DNA from: Ctena decussata
Lineage: Eukaryota > Mollusca > Bivalvia > Lucinida > Lucinidae
Direction of reading: 5' to 3'
DNA length: 64,000 nt
Assembly (NCBI GenBank): GCA_963989385.1
Contig: OZ022502.1
Location: 3,316,501-3,380,500, forward strand
Each line of letters opens with the position of its first letter. Position 1 is the stretch's first letter. The position numbers and the translations under genes were made by a program. A model generated the notes under the pieces. It saw only the letters and a program-made list of their open reading frames with translations, ran no database searches and was not told the origin of the DNA. Positions 21,005 through 32,586 of this stretch are shown in pieces.

Positions 21005-21310
21005 CAGGGTGTTTATGTGCCGCTGGAATAGCCCTACTTTTTTGATCTGCCAGATACATCCAGATACATCAATAGGTATGATTTTACAGATTAATATACA
21101 AGAATAGGTGTGATTCAAGCTCTGTATATAAAAGCCAGCTTATCTGATTTTTGTTATCAAAAAGAAACAAATATCATTTACAAAGACAACACTTTTTCTG
21201 CAGTATACATGAATAGGGTCCAAATCTGATACAAAATACATGAATAGGTGTATATTTTGGCATTTGTGTTATACATGAATAGGGTGGGTTATCAGAGTTC
21301 CAGCGGCACA
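21005..21310. repeat. Element with GTGCCGCTGGAA / TTCCAGCGGCAC ends and ATACATGAATAGG units
   Basis: TATGTGCCGCTGGAAT at the left and GTTCCAGCGGCACATC at the right form an inverted pair about 290 bases apart. Between them, ATACATGAATAGGTGT-like units recur five or six times. Confidence 0.55.
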
Positions 21311-21349
21311 TCTGTACCCCTTTAAAGACCAAGTGACCCCACGTGGATT

Positions 21350-21500
21350 AACAGGGATAATTCATGAAATATTTTTTCTTATTTCTCAATGAAAACATAC
21401 AAAGTGACCCTTCATTGGAACCGTCTCGCTGAGACGGTTCTAATGTGGGGCCACAATGTATGTTTCAATGGAAAAATAAGGAAAATTATCCCTGTTACCC
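21350..21500. repeat. Foldback repeat around GGAACCGTCTCGCTGAGACGG
   Basis: Arms of about 70 bases: TTAACAGGGATAATT, CATACAAAGTG and TTGGAACCGTCTC are mirrored as GAGACGGTTCTAATG, CACAATGTATG and AATTATCCCTGTTA. Confidence 0.75.
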
Positions 21501-21574
21501 TTTCTTGTCTGGAGCTCTACCTTTTTAATATTGACCTCTCACCTCTTCTTTCTACTCTTACTCTTTTTCCTTTA

Positions 21575-21750
21575 AAGGCCCTATTGCTCTATTAGCATGA
21601 AACATTCCATCGCGAAGTATCGCTGCAAGTTTGTCACTACAGTTTCTTCATTGTATATGATCGAGATTGGCCGGCTCTGAAAAATTAAAACGTCCTTGAG
21701 TAAAAACGATTTGAAAAAAATCTAGGTCATATGACCTACTTTCGATTTCT
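21575..21750 (+). repeat. Dispersed repeat, copy 2
   Basis: AAGGCCCTATTGCTCTATTAG through GGTCATATGACCTACTTTCG; partner of 4998-5195. Confidence 0.6.
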
Positions 21751-22084
21751 CAAGTTTCATTACATGGTAAAAATACAAGGTACGAGAGGTAACAAAAGAA
21801 GGTACAGGAGGTAATAATACAATGCACAATCGTTGAATAGTTGATAAAAATACAATTTAAGGAAAGGACCCCTTTCTTATCTCGCTGTTGTGTTCCCAAC
21901 GGGGAACCAGACAGGAAAACCGTATTTTTACGGAGAGACTTGTTATGTTTTTCTAAAAAGACCTTATTCCTTCTTTTTTGCCAGTTATATGCCACAAAAA
22001 GCACACCAACCGACATATTATCATCAATTCTGAAGGCTGTGCCAATTTTATAAGGATTTTTGATTCGAAGAATTTTACTACTGG

Positions 22085-22500
22085 TAGGACTCTGGAGACT
22101 TTAACCGTGCCCTGTAGAATCACTTGTGTTTGCTACATGTAAACCAGAAGTCCTCGAGCTGTAGCCAAACCATCTTAGATTATGTTTCTTGACCAGGGTC
22201 CGCAGTACAACATATTCCTCAATAGCTGCCTGTATCTTTCTGTGAACATCCCTGTTAGTTATGTTGTACTTGTACAAGATGGTCAATAACCTTCTGACGC
22301 CTCCGTTTTAAAACTGCTTTCAAGGTCCACTACACAAAAGAAACATGGAAATGAAAAAGTAACCCATCAGTTTCTCCCTGATCAAAGGCCACCTCTTGAT
22401 ATTTTTTGCAGTTTTTGTCAAGAGTTTCAACTAGGGCTTCTAGTTCCTGCTCTTCCTCAACAATAGCGTCAATGACATCGGAAAATCCCAGATTGGTAAT
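22085..22500 (-). pseudogene. Non-LTR retrotransposon relic (reverse transcriptase end)
   Basis: Two minus-strand open pieces. One (about 22500-22380) reads DVIDAIVEEEQELEALVETL, matching the region just after the catalytic F/YxDD in LINE reverse transcriptases, with the second Asp of that motif replaced (FSDVID). The other (about 22286-22101) reads YNITNRDVHRKIQAAI and LVKKHNLRWFGY, the conserved C-terminal end of RTE/CR1-type LINE proteins. The sequence between is deleted or replaced, so this is a dead 3' fragment. Confidence 0.8.
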
Positions 22501-22577
22501 AACAAAAAAGTGCTTTAAATGTATACTAAAGATATCTGAACCCCTTCTTGATATTATTGGGATACATGTATAACGTA

Positions 22578-22897
22578 CAGGCCCGGATCCAGACCACCAC
22601 ATACTGGCGGGGCTCTGGATCACTGGTGGGGCTGGAAGGTGCCGAGATGTATGTGGGAAAGGGGAGGGGGGGGCGGGAGGGGGGGGGACTTGAACTTGAA
22701 GGACATGACATAATAAGTGATCAATTTGATGAGAATTTTTGATAATGGCCTTTTTGCCTTAAAATATATGCTGTGATATCGTATTAGAATCGCCTCATCG
22801 AGGCGATTCTAATGAGATGTCACGACATGTATTTTAATCTAACCAGGCCCAGGTGGCGGGGCTGAAGCCCCAAAGCCCACCCCCTGGATCCGGGGCT
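22578..22897. mobile_element. Element with GGATCCAG / CTGGATCC ends
   Basis: Left CAGGCCCGGATCCAGACCAC and right CCCCCTGGATCCGGGGCTGA form imperfect terminal inverted repeats. The centre has a perfect hairpin TTAGAATCGCCTCATCGAGG / CGATTCTAA. A truncated relative is at 61745-61915. Confidence 0.65.
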
Positions 22898-23539
22898 GAC
22901 ATTCATTTCCAAAATATAACGCATTCTAGGAGGAACAGGAAAACTTTTCATCAACCCTTTTCGTTTGGGCTTCTCGTAAAAAGAAAGAATTTGCTTCCTC
23001 AATATGCAAAAATGTTTTAAGTCTAGTCCCCGTTTCCGAAGGACCTCGTCGTGCAGACAAGCAAAGAGCAAGTCACAAAACTTGTCTTCAGGTATACAAA
23101 AACTGTTTTTAATGATGTGGGCCATTTTAGTTTGCAACTAAATTGTCGTGCTTTTAGGATAAGAACTCGATAAGCTTTAGCTTCCGTTCTGATCCTTTAA
23201 ATGTTCTCATGTTATGTAAATAAATGTGGTATTGTGATGTTATAAAATAAAATATGTTTAAACTAAAATGTCGTGCTTTCAATATCACAATGTACAGACA
23301 TTGGTTCCTTTTCGTTGCCAGATTTTGTTAATATTGCATCGTTCAAAGAAAGTCGTATTTAATGAAGCAACTTGTCATTTTTCAAACAGACGCTCCCTCT
23401 AGGTTTTGCCGGTTATATGACTATATGTGCACATCAAGCCACATTGTATAGCCAAACGTGACGGTCGAACCACTTTTGATAATGATTTGTGTTTCGACTT
23501 ATTTGCCACTGGTAGGACAATGGAGACTTTAAGTTGAAC

Positions 23540-23780
23540 ACTATGGAAGACTGGGAGGGGGCGAAGGTGGTTGGGCGGTGCGATGGTGCTCGCCGCTGGG
23601 TATAACTTCCAGTGCCCCGTCCTACTGATTTGGATAATAGTAGGGCAAGGACCTACTGTGCTTGCAGTAGGTGCGGATGGGGTTGTTTGGACATTGTATT
23701 CACGTCTATCATTTCTCTGTTCTTTCTCCCTCTCTTTGGGAGACGGCCCAATATAGACCGTCAAAACCAAAACAACTAAC
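23540..23780 (+). repeat. Dispersed repeat with CT-rich centre, copy 2
   Basis: Same order of blocks as 5857-6090, including GGGAGACGGCCCAATATAGAC. Confidence 0.65.
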
Positions 23781-24500
23781 AACTGTGAAAGACTGTAAAA
23801 TAAACAACTTTCTGAGCTGCGTTTTATGATGAACAGTTGTCGTTAGATTTAGCGGACTTGTCACCTGTATTGCTGCCCAATCTGCCTTCTGTTTTGTTTT
23901 GTAATTAATATAGAAAGTAAGTAAAAATAGATGTTGATGCTGTTATTGGGGTAGCTGAATGACCATCTGTTCGGGAAAGAGCTGCTCATTCGCTTTACTG
24001 AGCGTTTCTTTCGTAAACTTGTGTCATTTTCTGTGTGTATGTGCTTCTTTCCCTATTGGTTTTGAGAGCGGAATGTGGGCTTTGATTGTATTAATTCCTG
24101 ATAATTGCCCTTTTTTTTACTGCTACTAGTAGTGTACGAGTACACGTTACGGGGAAGCGAATCTGCCATTTTCAATGTTGCCTCATTTCTCAGAATGGTC
24201 AAGCCTTGAGGAAGCTTTATCCTCCGCTTTGCATCGGCCAGTATGAAGTGTACTGTTCCATACCATTTCAGGTCCATTCAACACAAGTCAATTACTGTTG
24301 CATACCGCGAGTTTAATATCACTTCCTATGTCCTATAATATATCGGGCAGAACACCCACCGTGTTCCCAGTACACGCAAACGAAAACATTTTCATAGTTC
24401 CCTGCACCCGTCTTGTCCTAAATTATGGAGACTTTTTTTTATAATTTCTAAAACACCGTAAAATTATAAAAATTAGACCATCTAATATAATTCCAGTAAT
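23780..24500. other. Non-coding, no recognised feature
   Basis: AT-rich sequence without a supported exon; the short open frames lack splice or homology support. Confidence 0.35.
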
Positions 24501-24504
24501 TATC

Positions 24505-24655
24505 CTCAAAAATGGAACAGTTTGGTTTTACAATGCAATAATACGTCCAAGAGCAAGATGGGATGGCAAACAGTGTAAACACAGCTCAGACTGCTCCTTT
24601 GGGAGCAGTCTGATCTTTGTCTGCACTATTTGCTTAAGGCCTATCTGTCCCCGAT
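24505..24655 (+). repeat. Family B repeat, short copy
   Basis: AACAGTTTGGTTTTACAATG, GGCAAACAGTGT, core CAGACTGCTCCTTTGGGAGC / AGTCTGATC, then CTATCTGTCCCC. Confidence 0.6.
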
Positions 24656-25234
24656 ATAAGGTGATTGGTACCGTTTGTGCTAAATTATAACCAGGAAGAC
24701 ATGGTATGAAAGGAAATTGATTAATGTCTGATATGCGATGCTAAATATTATTTAGCGAATCATACTTTAAAAACAGCATCCGTTTATGTATGTTAGTTTT
24801 TTAGTTATAGGCCTACGTTTTAAATTTACTTCTATATTGTTACAGCTAAAGAAAAAACATGTTTTGTCTTCGTGCGTCCGTGACGATAGTCAGGCGACAT
24901 TGTTTGACCCCTGTCTTTCCATTTGTCTGCCAGTAACACATTTTATTTGTAAGTCTAGGTAATCCACTCGTCCCGCACCTTATGATAGGTCGATCTGAAA
25001 ATCTTTACAAATTTTGCAGATATACTAAAATGCATGAAGGTGTTGTAAAACGTAGAAAAATTATTTTTGACAAACTTACGGGCTTTCAAAAGCGAAAAAT
25101 TAGATTTCAGAGAACAGAATACTTGCTTCGATACTAGTCAAAGCCAGAACACACGAACACATTCATTGATACCCTTTATGTTGCCATATCATCCAGTGCT
25201 AGAAAGTGTCAAGGACTGCGGGTATCTGATGGGG

Positions 25235-26675
25235 ACAAATTGTGGCACAACAAAAAATAGCCATCAGAGGAGATGGCAAATCCCCCGACCGAAGACCCCC
25301 ATGGGCCTTGGTAAAAAGGGTGCACTTCAAAACACGTATTAGTAATATATTGTCGTTCTTTTGTGCTTCTGATTGACATTAACTGTTAACAGATGCATGA
25401 TTATCTAACACTCAGACTAAAACAGTATGCTTGACTGCTAAAAAGAGGTAATATCTCAAACAGCCACCATATACACAAATGCATAGCATACGATACATTC
25501 AACTTTCAAAATGTGTGAATAACTTCTAAAGTACAAGCCCTACAAACCTAATTTTGAGCTCTCTAGTAAGTGAATTTGGACAAAGAATCCAAATCTGGAA
25601 ATTTTTTTTTTTTTTTTTTGGAAGGGGGGGGGGGGGGGGGGGGTGCGGGAGGGGGCACGGGAATGTGGAGGGGTAAGAGAGAGTTAGGAACACTGATATC
25701 ACAGCATGATCATCAATATTCTAAAAGGTTCAAGGTTATTCAAATTCTGGAACTGGCCAGGGTTATACAGTTATGGAGCAGAGACTCAAACAGCAGCTCA
25801 AACTACCAAAGGGAAATAATTCACTAGGTCTGAAAGCAAGAGTTATCATTCATGTATGAGACAAATTGTCATGACCTGTTCTGCATATCTGTGAAGTATC
25901 ATGAAAATATTTCAAAAGGTATTCAAGCTATGGAGCGGACACTTAAAATCATCAAAGGGAAATAACTCCAAAAGTAAGAAAGCAAGAGTTGTCATTCTTG
26001 TTCCCAACATATCGTCATGACATGTTCTACATATCTGTGAAGTATCGTGAAAATATTCCAAAAGATATTCAAGTTATAGAGCGGACACGAAATCACACCA
26101 AAAACCATCAAGGGGTAATAACTCAAAAAGTAAGAAAGCAGGAGTTGTCTTTCTTGTTCGTGACACATCGTCATGACCTGTTCTACATATCTGTGAAGTA
26201 TCATGAAAATATTCCAAAAGGTATTCAAGTTATAGAGCGGACACGAATCTGCCAAAAAAATCACACTTAAAACTATCAAGGGGAAATAACTCAAAAAGTA
26301 AGAAAGCAAGAGTTGTCATTCTTGTTCGCGACACATCGTCATGACCTGTTCTACATTTCTGTGAAGTATCATGAAAATATTCCAAAGGGTATTCAAGTTA
26401 CAGAGCGGACACGAATCTGCCAAAAAACACCAAAGGGGAGATAATTCAAAAAGTACAATAGCAAGAGTTACCATTCTTGTACGCGACACATGGTCATGAC
26501 CTGTTCTACATAACTGTGAAGTATCATGAAAATATTTCAAAGGGTATTCAAGATATAGAGCGGACAAGAAAGTGTTTACGGACGGACGGACGGACGGACG
26601 GACAGACGGACGGACGGACGGACGGACGGAAGCCAGGCTCATTGCTATATCCCCCGAACCTTTCGGTCGGGGGAT
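25235..26675 (-). mobile_element. Hairpin-ended element with internal tandem array, copy 2
   Basis: Reverse-orientation copy of 9105-10135 with five internal units (the AATATT steps recur at about 25901, 26047, 26203, 26371 and 26526, spacing 146-168). A (GGAC)n microsatellite lies at about 26579-26631, and the terminal hairpin CCCCGAACC / TTTCGGTCGGGG ends at 26673. Poly-T then poly-G at 25602-25643 are specific to this copy. Confidence 0.8.
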
Positions 26676-26715
26676 AAAAATGAAATAAATATTATTATTA
26701 TTGAGTAAAAAGAAC

Positions 26716-26870
26716 GGAGTGGCTATTTACAGTTAACTGTAAATAGCCAAAAAACGTTAAAATGGCTATTTGCAGTTAACTTTCAATAGCCAAATAACGT
26801 AAAAAAATGGCTATCATTATAGATAACTGTCAATAGCCATATTAACAGTTTTTGGCTATTTACAGTTAGG
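26716..26870. repeat. Array of TGGCTATT(T)AC hairpins
   Basis: The unit TGGCTATTTACAGTTAACTG / TAAATAGCCA is a perfect palindrome. It recurs, with decay, at about 26765, 26808 and 26858 spaced by AACGT(A)AAAA linkers. Confidence 0.75.
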
Positions 26871-26934
26871 TTTTCTCAAATTTGTTTAACAGATGGCTTG
26901 CACAATACGAAATCCAGAGGGAAATTTCTAGTGT

Positions 26935-27098
26935 TAAGTAAGGCATTTACCTGACAGCGCTAGCCTGCTGATCTTGCGGTCCCGGGTTCGTTCCCCGCTT
27001 GAGGCGAGAATCTTTTCAAACGGAGTGCCATTGCACACAGCCTTTAATTATCATCAATCCATCGTCCTGATATGACGGAAATACTCTTGAAAAGGAAA
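26935..27098 (+). mobile_element. Second tRNA-derived SINE family, copy 2
   Basis: tRNA-like head with CCCGGGTTCGTTCCC (box B), then GCACACAGCC, CATCGTCCTGATATGACGG and CTTGAAAAGG, matching 17378-17541 and 38866-39024. Confidence 0.7.
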
Positions 27099-27556
27099 TT
27101 AAATCGCCAGTCATTCATCCATGCATACCTTGGAAAGAATTTGCCCTGAGACACGGTTTTGGAAGGGCTGCGTCATCCAGAAAGTCACAAACTTATTTCT
27201 CTTTGTAAAAAATGGCAGAAAACATTGAGAAATATGCATACACACCCATATTGAAACCATTGATATGCAAAGACAGATAGTTAGGGGTGGTTGGTTCCGC
27301 AAATGGTGCTGTGTAACTTTCAGTGTCTGATCGTTCTACTAATTTGTATAGAAACGAAAAAGGAAGATGCACAGAAAAAGTGAATATGTCGAAGTACAAC
27401 CCACGGAAGACACTGAAAGAAGTAGCAAATACAAAGGATGTAGATGTAGAAGCTCCACTCTCGGCTTTTACAAATTTTATATGGTTTTAGAAGTTCTCAA
27501 GGCACATTTTAGGCGCTGCGTCTTTTTCTGTTTGTCCAGTTATTGTAGTTTTAATT

Positions 27557-27722
27557 ATGGGACAACTGTCTTGAAAATTGTCATTTGGGTGGTAAATCGT
27601 CGGTTTTATGGTCGGAAATTTCGTTCTTCGGCGACGCGCCAGCGGAGCCGTAAAACGCAATTTGCGACCATAAAACCGATGACTGACCACCCCAAATGAC
27701 AATTTTCAAGACAGTTATCCCC
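27557..27722. repeat. Foldback element (GGGGATAA ends), copy 2
   Basis: Left arm ATTGTCATTTGGG is mirrored by CCCAAATGACAATTTT and CAGTTATCCCC. The following bases, through a GACG(T/A)TATCCAATCAGACG stretch near 28285, also match 1212-1440, so the full mobile unit is longer and this copy carries an extra internal block of several hundred bases. Confidence 0.6.
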
Positions 27723-28430
27723 ATTCTAATGCACTTTTCCACATTTCACCTTTCACAATGGACTATTTTGCACCCATTTCAAGCGCCGTCAGCAACATAA
27801 AACAAAACGTCAGCCAATGAGAAGCGACGTTACTTAATGACGCCGGGTTTGCGACACAATCGGAACACCGCTCGGCCAATTCCGTGAATCAACCTCGGAT
27901 GTATGACGTGGGACTACTGACGTCACACGACTGTTGTTAGGAACACCGATATAAACAAAGATGGCCGCACTGTCGCACCGAGTAAATAATAAAATGATAA
28001 AACGCAAATGTATTTTCTGTCTCGTCACTAATAATTGACTATTTTGTTTAAACAACAGCAAAGCATTAAATGAATGTCCGTGCAACAGCTGAAAAAGGTC
28101 GCAGGTCGAGAATTAATTATTCGTAGACCTAGAGATCTACGGATTCGGCGTATACTTTCGGCCGAACAACAAAATGTTGGATTTTGCTGCATATTGCTCC
28201 GCCGTACATACGCCCGAGGTCTGATTCACACGGAATTGGCCGAGGAGTTCCGAATGGTTTGCGACAGTCGCAAATTTTTGACGATATCCAATCAGACGTC
28301 GCGTTATATTTGTAAGTGCATTAGAATTCTTAACAAATAACATACACGAGGGGGCTTCGAAGCTTTCATTTAATGTTGTCATTGGGGTTCTACAGGGTGC
28401 GTCTTTAATCCCATTCACATTTCGTTTACT

Positions 28431-29324
28431 TCAACCCTTCGAAGTGTTCTCCTTTGACGGAAACACACTTTTCAAGTCTCGAAATCCATTCTGTAAAGGC
28501 AGAGATGTAGGCCTTGTTAGGTATACCCTGAAGACACTGTGAATTGCACTACCAAGTACACTTCGAGGTTCATAACGACGACCAGAAAGGATTTTCTTTA
28601 TTAAAGGAAACAGGAAAACGTCGAAGGGACTAAGGTCTGGCGAATAAGGTGGATGAGAGAGCTGAACTACCTTTTCCTCTTTCAAGAAGTCTTGGACAAG
28701 AACAAACTTGTGGGCAGGTGCGTTGTCATGGATAAGACACAGACCTCTTAAACCGATTGCAGGTCTACGTTTTTCATAATGTGCCTTTACTTTTGACAAC
28801 ACACCATTCTTATAAAATTTACCTGTGATTGTATTGCCATTTGGTAAGGTAATTTGAACAATGGGTCCATCGCAATTGAAAAATACTGCATACAAAACTT
28901 TGGCCGCGCTTTTAATTCTTTTGGCAATGACTAGCAGCTTTTCTTTGCTGGCCGGGGCAGGGCTCATCTTTCAGGTCAGTTTCACCATCTTTAAATTTTT
29001 TATGTCACCTGAAAACTGACTTTTAGAGACAACAGATGCCCCATGTATCTGACACAGCTCACTATATATCTGTGAAACTGGAATATTCAGACCAACGCGA
29101 CCTTTAACATACGGAGACATTTTTAGCTGTTTGATCAAAGGAATTAAGCGTGTCATTTCCGTAAAATAACTGATGATGTAGGCCCTAATTTCAAAGCTTG
29201 TTTCGTTTTTCAGTTTGCATACAGTAAGGGTTGAGTGTATATGACAGAACCAACTTGAACTTTCAATAACGTTTGAAAGACTGAACGGATTAGACCGAAA
29301 TTTCATCCTATTATAGAAAATCAC
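28431..29324 (-). pseudogene. Mariner-family transposase relic (SETMAR-like), internally deleted
   Basis: The minus-strand 5' part (29324-28974) holds an N-terminal helix-turn-helix-like region (KMSPYVKGRVGLNIPVSQIY and CQIHGASVVSKSQF). An in-frame TGA and one codon separate it from a 178-codon 3' part (28967-28434) with IHDNAPAH and PPYSPDLSPFDVF. The two aspartates (81 and 116 of this part) are 34 residues apart, the mariner D34D spacing. The region with the first catalytic Asp is missing, so the transposase cannot be active. Terminal inverted repeats could not be placed with confidence. Confidence 0.88.
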
Positions 29325-29329
29325 TTCCC

Positions 29330-30210
29330 CGTGAAATCACCGCAGTTTCCACGTGCTCCTTACAGCCAAAAAGTGTGGTGGGCCATTAGTGACACAATTA
29401 AATGAACGACCCATGTAAAGGTAACAATGTCAGTGTCCGAATTTACCTGCTGTCCGAATTTACCTGACGACCCTAAAGGAGAGTACCGACATGGTCAACA
29501 AGAACGAGAAATTGTAAAGAAACACAACAGAAGTACCGCCTTTGAACGGTCATTATTGCATAAAAAGCAGTGCCGAGAGGTATTAACAGCCGTGCATCAA
29601 CAGGCGAAAAGCCGTGTTTCAACAATGGTTTTCTCGCGCTGTTGAAACACGATGACAGAACTTTCGCTATGCTTGTGCCGGGCCACTAAAAACCGCCATG
29701 CACTCTTGCCTCTCCCTTTTCGATTAATTTACAATAATTGGTCGCGTGCTACCTAAGTTTTCTTATGACGTCATCATGTACTCTTATTACGTCATAAAGT
29801 ACCGACACGGATTTCAAAGCCATGTTGTTTTCATTCTTACGATGCCAAATGGAGAGTAAATAAGTGTTAAAGAAAACATGCATCCTAAGCTTTCAGTAAT
29901 CAAGAACTGCAGGATGGTATACGAATGGATCAGGCTTGTTCTGCATGGAAATTATTGCTCAAGGTATCTGCTTTTTGTTGATTAATTTACCATCTATTTT
30001 GCATCAACTACATCGACCATCTTGGATACTTTTCCGAAATGAGATAAAATAGGATGATGGCAGCCATTTTGAAAAGTATGAATGCTCTCGGGCCCGGAAG
30101 ACGAATATTAGTAAACAGATGCACCAGCGCGTTGGTTGTTAAACGGTGACAAAATAGAGTGCCAAGTTTTTTTCTCAAATTTTAACTAATAATTCGTTGA
30201 TTTATGCAAT
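29330..30210. other. Non-coding with repeat ends
   Basis: Contains a lone GTGTCCGAATTTACC end (29432-29470) and GTACCGCCTTTGAACGGTCA (29533-29552), which also occurs near 34475 inside an insertion. No gene supported. Confidence 0.4.
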
Positions 30211-30214
30211 AACA

Positions 30215-30355
30215 GCGATCAAACATTTGTTTTCAATGCATTAACATTTGCCAGGTCCCTCGGGAGATGTTGAAAACCTCGGCCTTCGGCCTCGGTTTCC
30301 AACATCTCCCTCGGGACCTGGCAAACGTTAATGCATGAAAAACCATGTTTGATCC
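30215..30355. repeat. Long near-perfect hairpin
   Basis: Arms of about 65 bases: GATCAAACAT...AATGCATTAACATTTGCCAGG and TCCCTCGGGAGATGTTG on the left, complemented on the right, with a CTCGGCCTTCGGCCTCGG centre. Few mismatches. Confidence 0.85.
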
Positions 30356-30568
30356 CTATAGTAATATACTACTGGTGGCACAGATTCACCAGAAATATAC
30401 TAGGCCGAATGTATTTTTATTATCCCTGGTATAGCTTCTTATACAATTATTATGCGCCCATCTAATTTGTATCTTAAAGTCGAAGTTTATATGAAGTTAC
30501 TGATATCTCAAAGAGAATTTTCTGGTCCCAGAAAATTAACTTTCAGATACTAGTAGTTTGAGATAACA

Positions 30569-30791
30569 GGGGCCGTATTCATAAAGCCACTTAAGTCGTT
30601 GCTATGCTGTTGCTAAGGCTAAATATCTATAAAAGAGATTCCCTAAACTATGAAATTTGGTCTGGAGGAACAGTCTTTATAAGACTGTTCCTCCAGAGCA
30701 AATTTCATAGTTGTAGGAAATCTCCTTCAAAGGAATTTAGCCTTAGCAACAGCATAGCAACCACTTAAGTCGTTTTATGAAATACGGCCCC
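30569..30791. mobile_element. Family C palindrome, copy 3
   Basis: Third copy, flanked by CAG on the left and CAG on the right. Arms differ by a few substitutions and single-base deletions. Confidence 0.85.
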
Positions 30792-31139
30792 AGGTATTGA
30801 TATGTACAGAAAAAAAAGATGTTATCTACATGTATGTTCTTTTGATATGACGAGAAGCAGCTGTTCTTCGGAGAACAATACCTAAGCTTTGTATGGAATG
30901 CTATGACCATCTAATGGATTTTATTCTGACGAATCTGGCGATTCGGAGGACGAAGTCGAAAAGACAACACATCCTTGATCACTTTTTTGTGTGGCTAAAA
31001 TAGAGAATTGATGGAGAGATATAAAGACAAATCCCAACGAAAATATTTGCTTGCAAAGAGCAGGACTTATTTGATATATGCCATGTTGAAGAACTTTAGA
31101 ATATCTCAACACGAGTGTTAAAGCTGTAATTTTAATCAA

Positions 31140-31353
31140 TCCAGTCTGAAGTATCAAGATTTCTGTCTAAGGGGCGGGCACAATGACTGTATTAGAGACG
31201 TAGAACGCCAAGAACCGGTATTCGAATGTCTCAACATCTATGACTTCATCAAAGACTGTGACCACCAGCTGTGTCAAAGATTTCACTCAAAAGGAACTGG
31301 GGATGAAAGAGAAATGACAGATCTCACACTGGAAGAAGCCGTTGAAGTATGAA
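31140..31353 (+). other. Unassigned open frame without start codon
   Basis: A continuous frame reads RDVERQEPVFECLNIYDFI then DLTLEEAVEV before TGA. Composition looks protein-like rather than random, but no splice-framed boundaries are clear. It could be an exon or a retroelement remnant; I do not recognise the family. Confidence 0.3.
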
Positions 31354-31424
31354 GATAATTAGGAAGTGCTACCATCACAAAACATAGACAATCAGTGGTA
31401 CCTAGAGCAAGGGTAAAACAATTT

Positions 31425-31692
31425 GATTGATTGATTTGTTGCTTTACGTCCACGGTAAACAGCTATGATCATGTCGGGACGGTCAGTTAACCTAGCCACA
31501 CTATTCCTGGGCAGGCTTAGACCTCATAAGCGGTTAACCAGTACTAAGTGCACATACTTTCGCCAGTAACTAACAACTGCACTTCTTGAGTCAGCGGAAG
31601 GAGAAACGAAAGTATATGGCCAGACCGGGTATGGAACCCAGGACTTCTGACTTATGAGTCAGGTGCCCTACCGACTGCACTACGCGGCCCGG
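31425..31692 (-). mobile_element. tRNA-derived SINE (Met-like head), second copy
   Basis: Reverse-strand copy of the 16406-16672 element, with the same body and an ATCAATCAATC-type tail at its 3' end. Flanks GCAAGGGTAAAACAA and GCAAGAGTTAACAAA look like a mutated target duplication. Box B carries one change, so this copy is older. Confidence 0.85.
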
Positions 31693-32188
31693 CAAGAGTT
31701 AACAAACTATATTTTACCATGACAGATAATATATAGCAATAGACTTAGACCACTATAAGAAATTATAAGTAACCACACGAAACACATATTGAAAATAAAG
31801 CACTGGCAATGGATACCACATCAGGTCGGAGCCAAAATGTATGAAATTCTGCATGTAGGCAGATAACATACCTGCAAATAAGGTGTTTACATTTTCGTCT
31901 GTCATTTATGATAAAATTCAATCTGGCTACTTCAGTATCTCGGCTTTCCGTCAAAAATAATTTATTTGTTGACAAATCGGACCAAAAGAAGTGGGTAAAA
32001 AAGATATTTGAGACTCCAGGTACGCGAAGGTTCAGAATAGATTAAGTTCGTATTCTCTTGTAACAGGATGTAAAATATCTATAATATGTACGGAGGTTTT
32101 GCAAATTTCGTCTTTGTTTATTTATTATAATTTATTAAGAACAAACGGAAATACAATGTCCAATCAAATTACATATGGGTGCGATAGT

Positions 32189-32219
<31 letters not shown>

Positions 32220-32279
32220 ATTATTTATTTATTTCTTTCTTTATTATTTCTTTCTTTATTTATTTATTTATTTTTCATC
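32189..32279. repeat. (CTTT)n / (TTTA)n low-complexity tract
   Basis: Pyrimidine-rich microsatellite. Confidence 0.9.
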
Positions 32280-32403
32280 TATGACAGTTAAATCTGCTAA
32301 AGCAGACAGTGGCTGAATGTCATGGGCGAGCGCTAGTAATTTAGTGAACTTAGCACAACCCAGTTTGAAAACAACAGTGTTGCATATCCTCATTTATCAT
32401 AAT

Positions 32404-32528
32404 TGAGCCGCGACACGAGAAAACCAACAAAGTGGTCGTGCGCCTAGCGCGGATTCAAATCAGACTGGGAATTCGCCCAGTCTGATCAGAGTCTTCGCTA
32501 AGCACTTAAATGGTAGCTAAGGGTCTAT
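32404..32528. mobile_element. Family A, left half (split copy)
   Basis: Left arm and part of the centre (ending AAGGGTCTA). The matching right half is at 33668-33776, with 1.1 kb of other repeats between. Confidence 0.75.
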
Positions 32529-32586
32529 AAATGTTTAACTCCCTAGCGCTATTTTATTGCCAGACGCCAATAGGTTTCATATATTT

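Noticed and set aside
22820..23137. 105-codon minus-strand frame
   Set aside because: Overlaps the GGATCCAG element end and old repeat sequence; no recognisable domain.
26316..26642. Minus-strand open frame with repeated Arg-Pro-Ser-Val
   Set aside because: Translation of the (GGAC)n microsatellite and tandem units of a mobile element.
27367..27699. 110-codon plus-strand frame
   Set aside because: Its 3' half is the foldback element at 27557-27722, also found at 1033-1212; no splice support.
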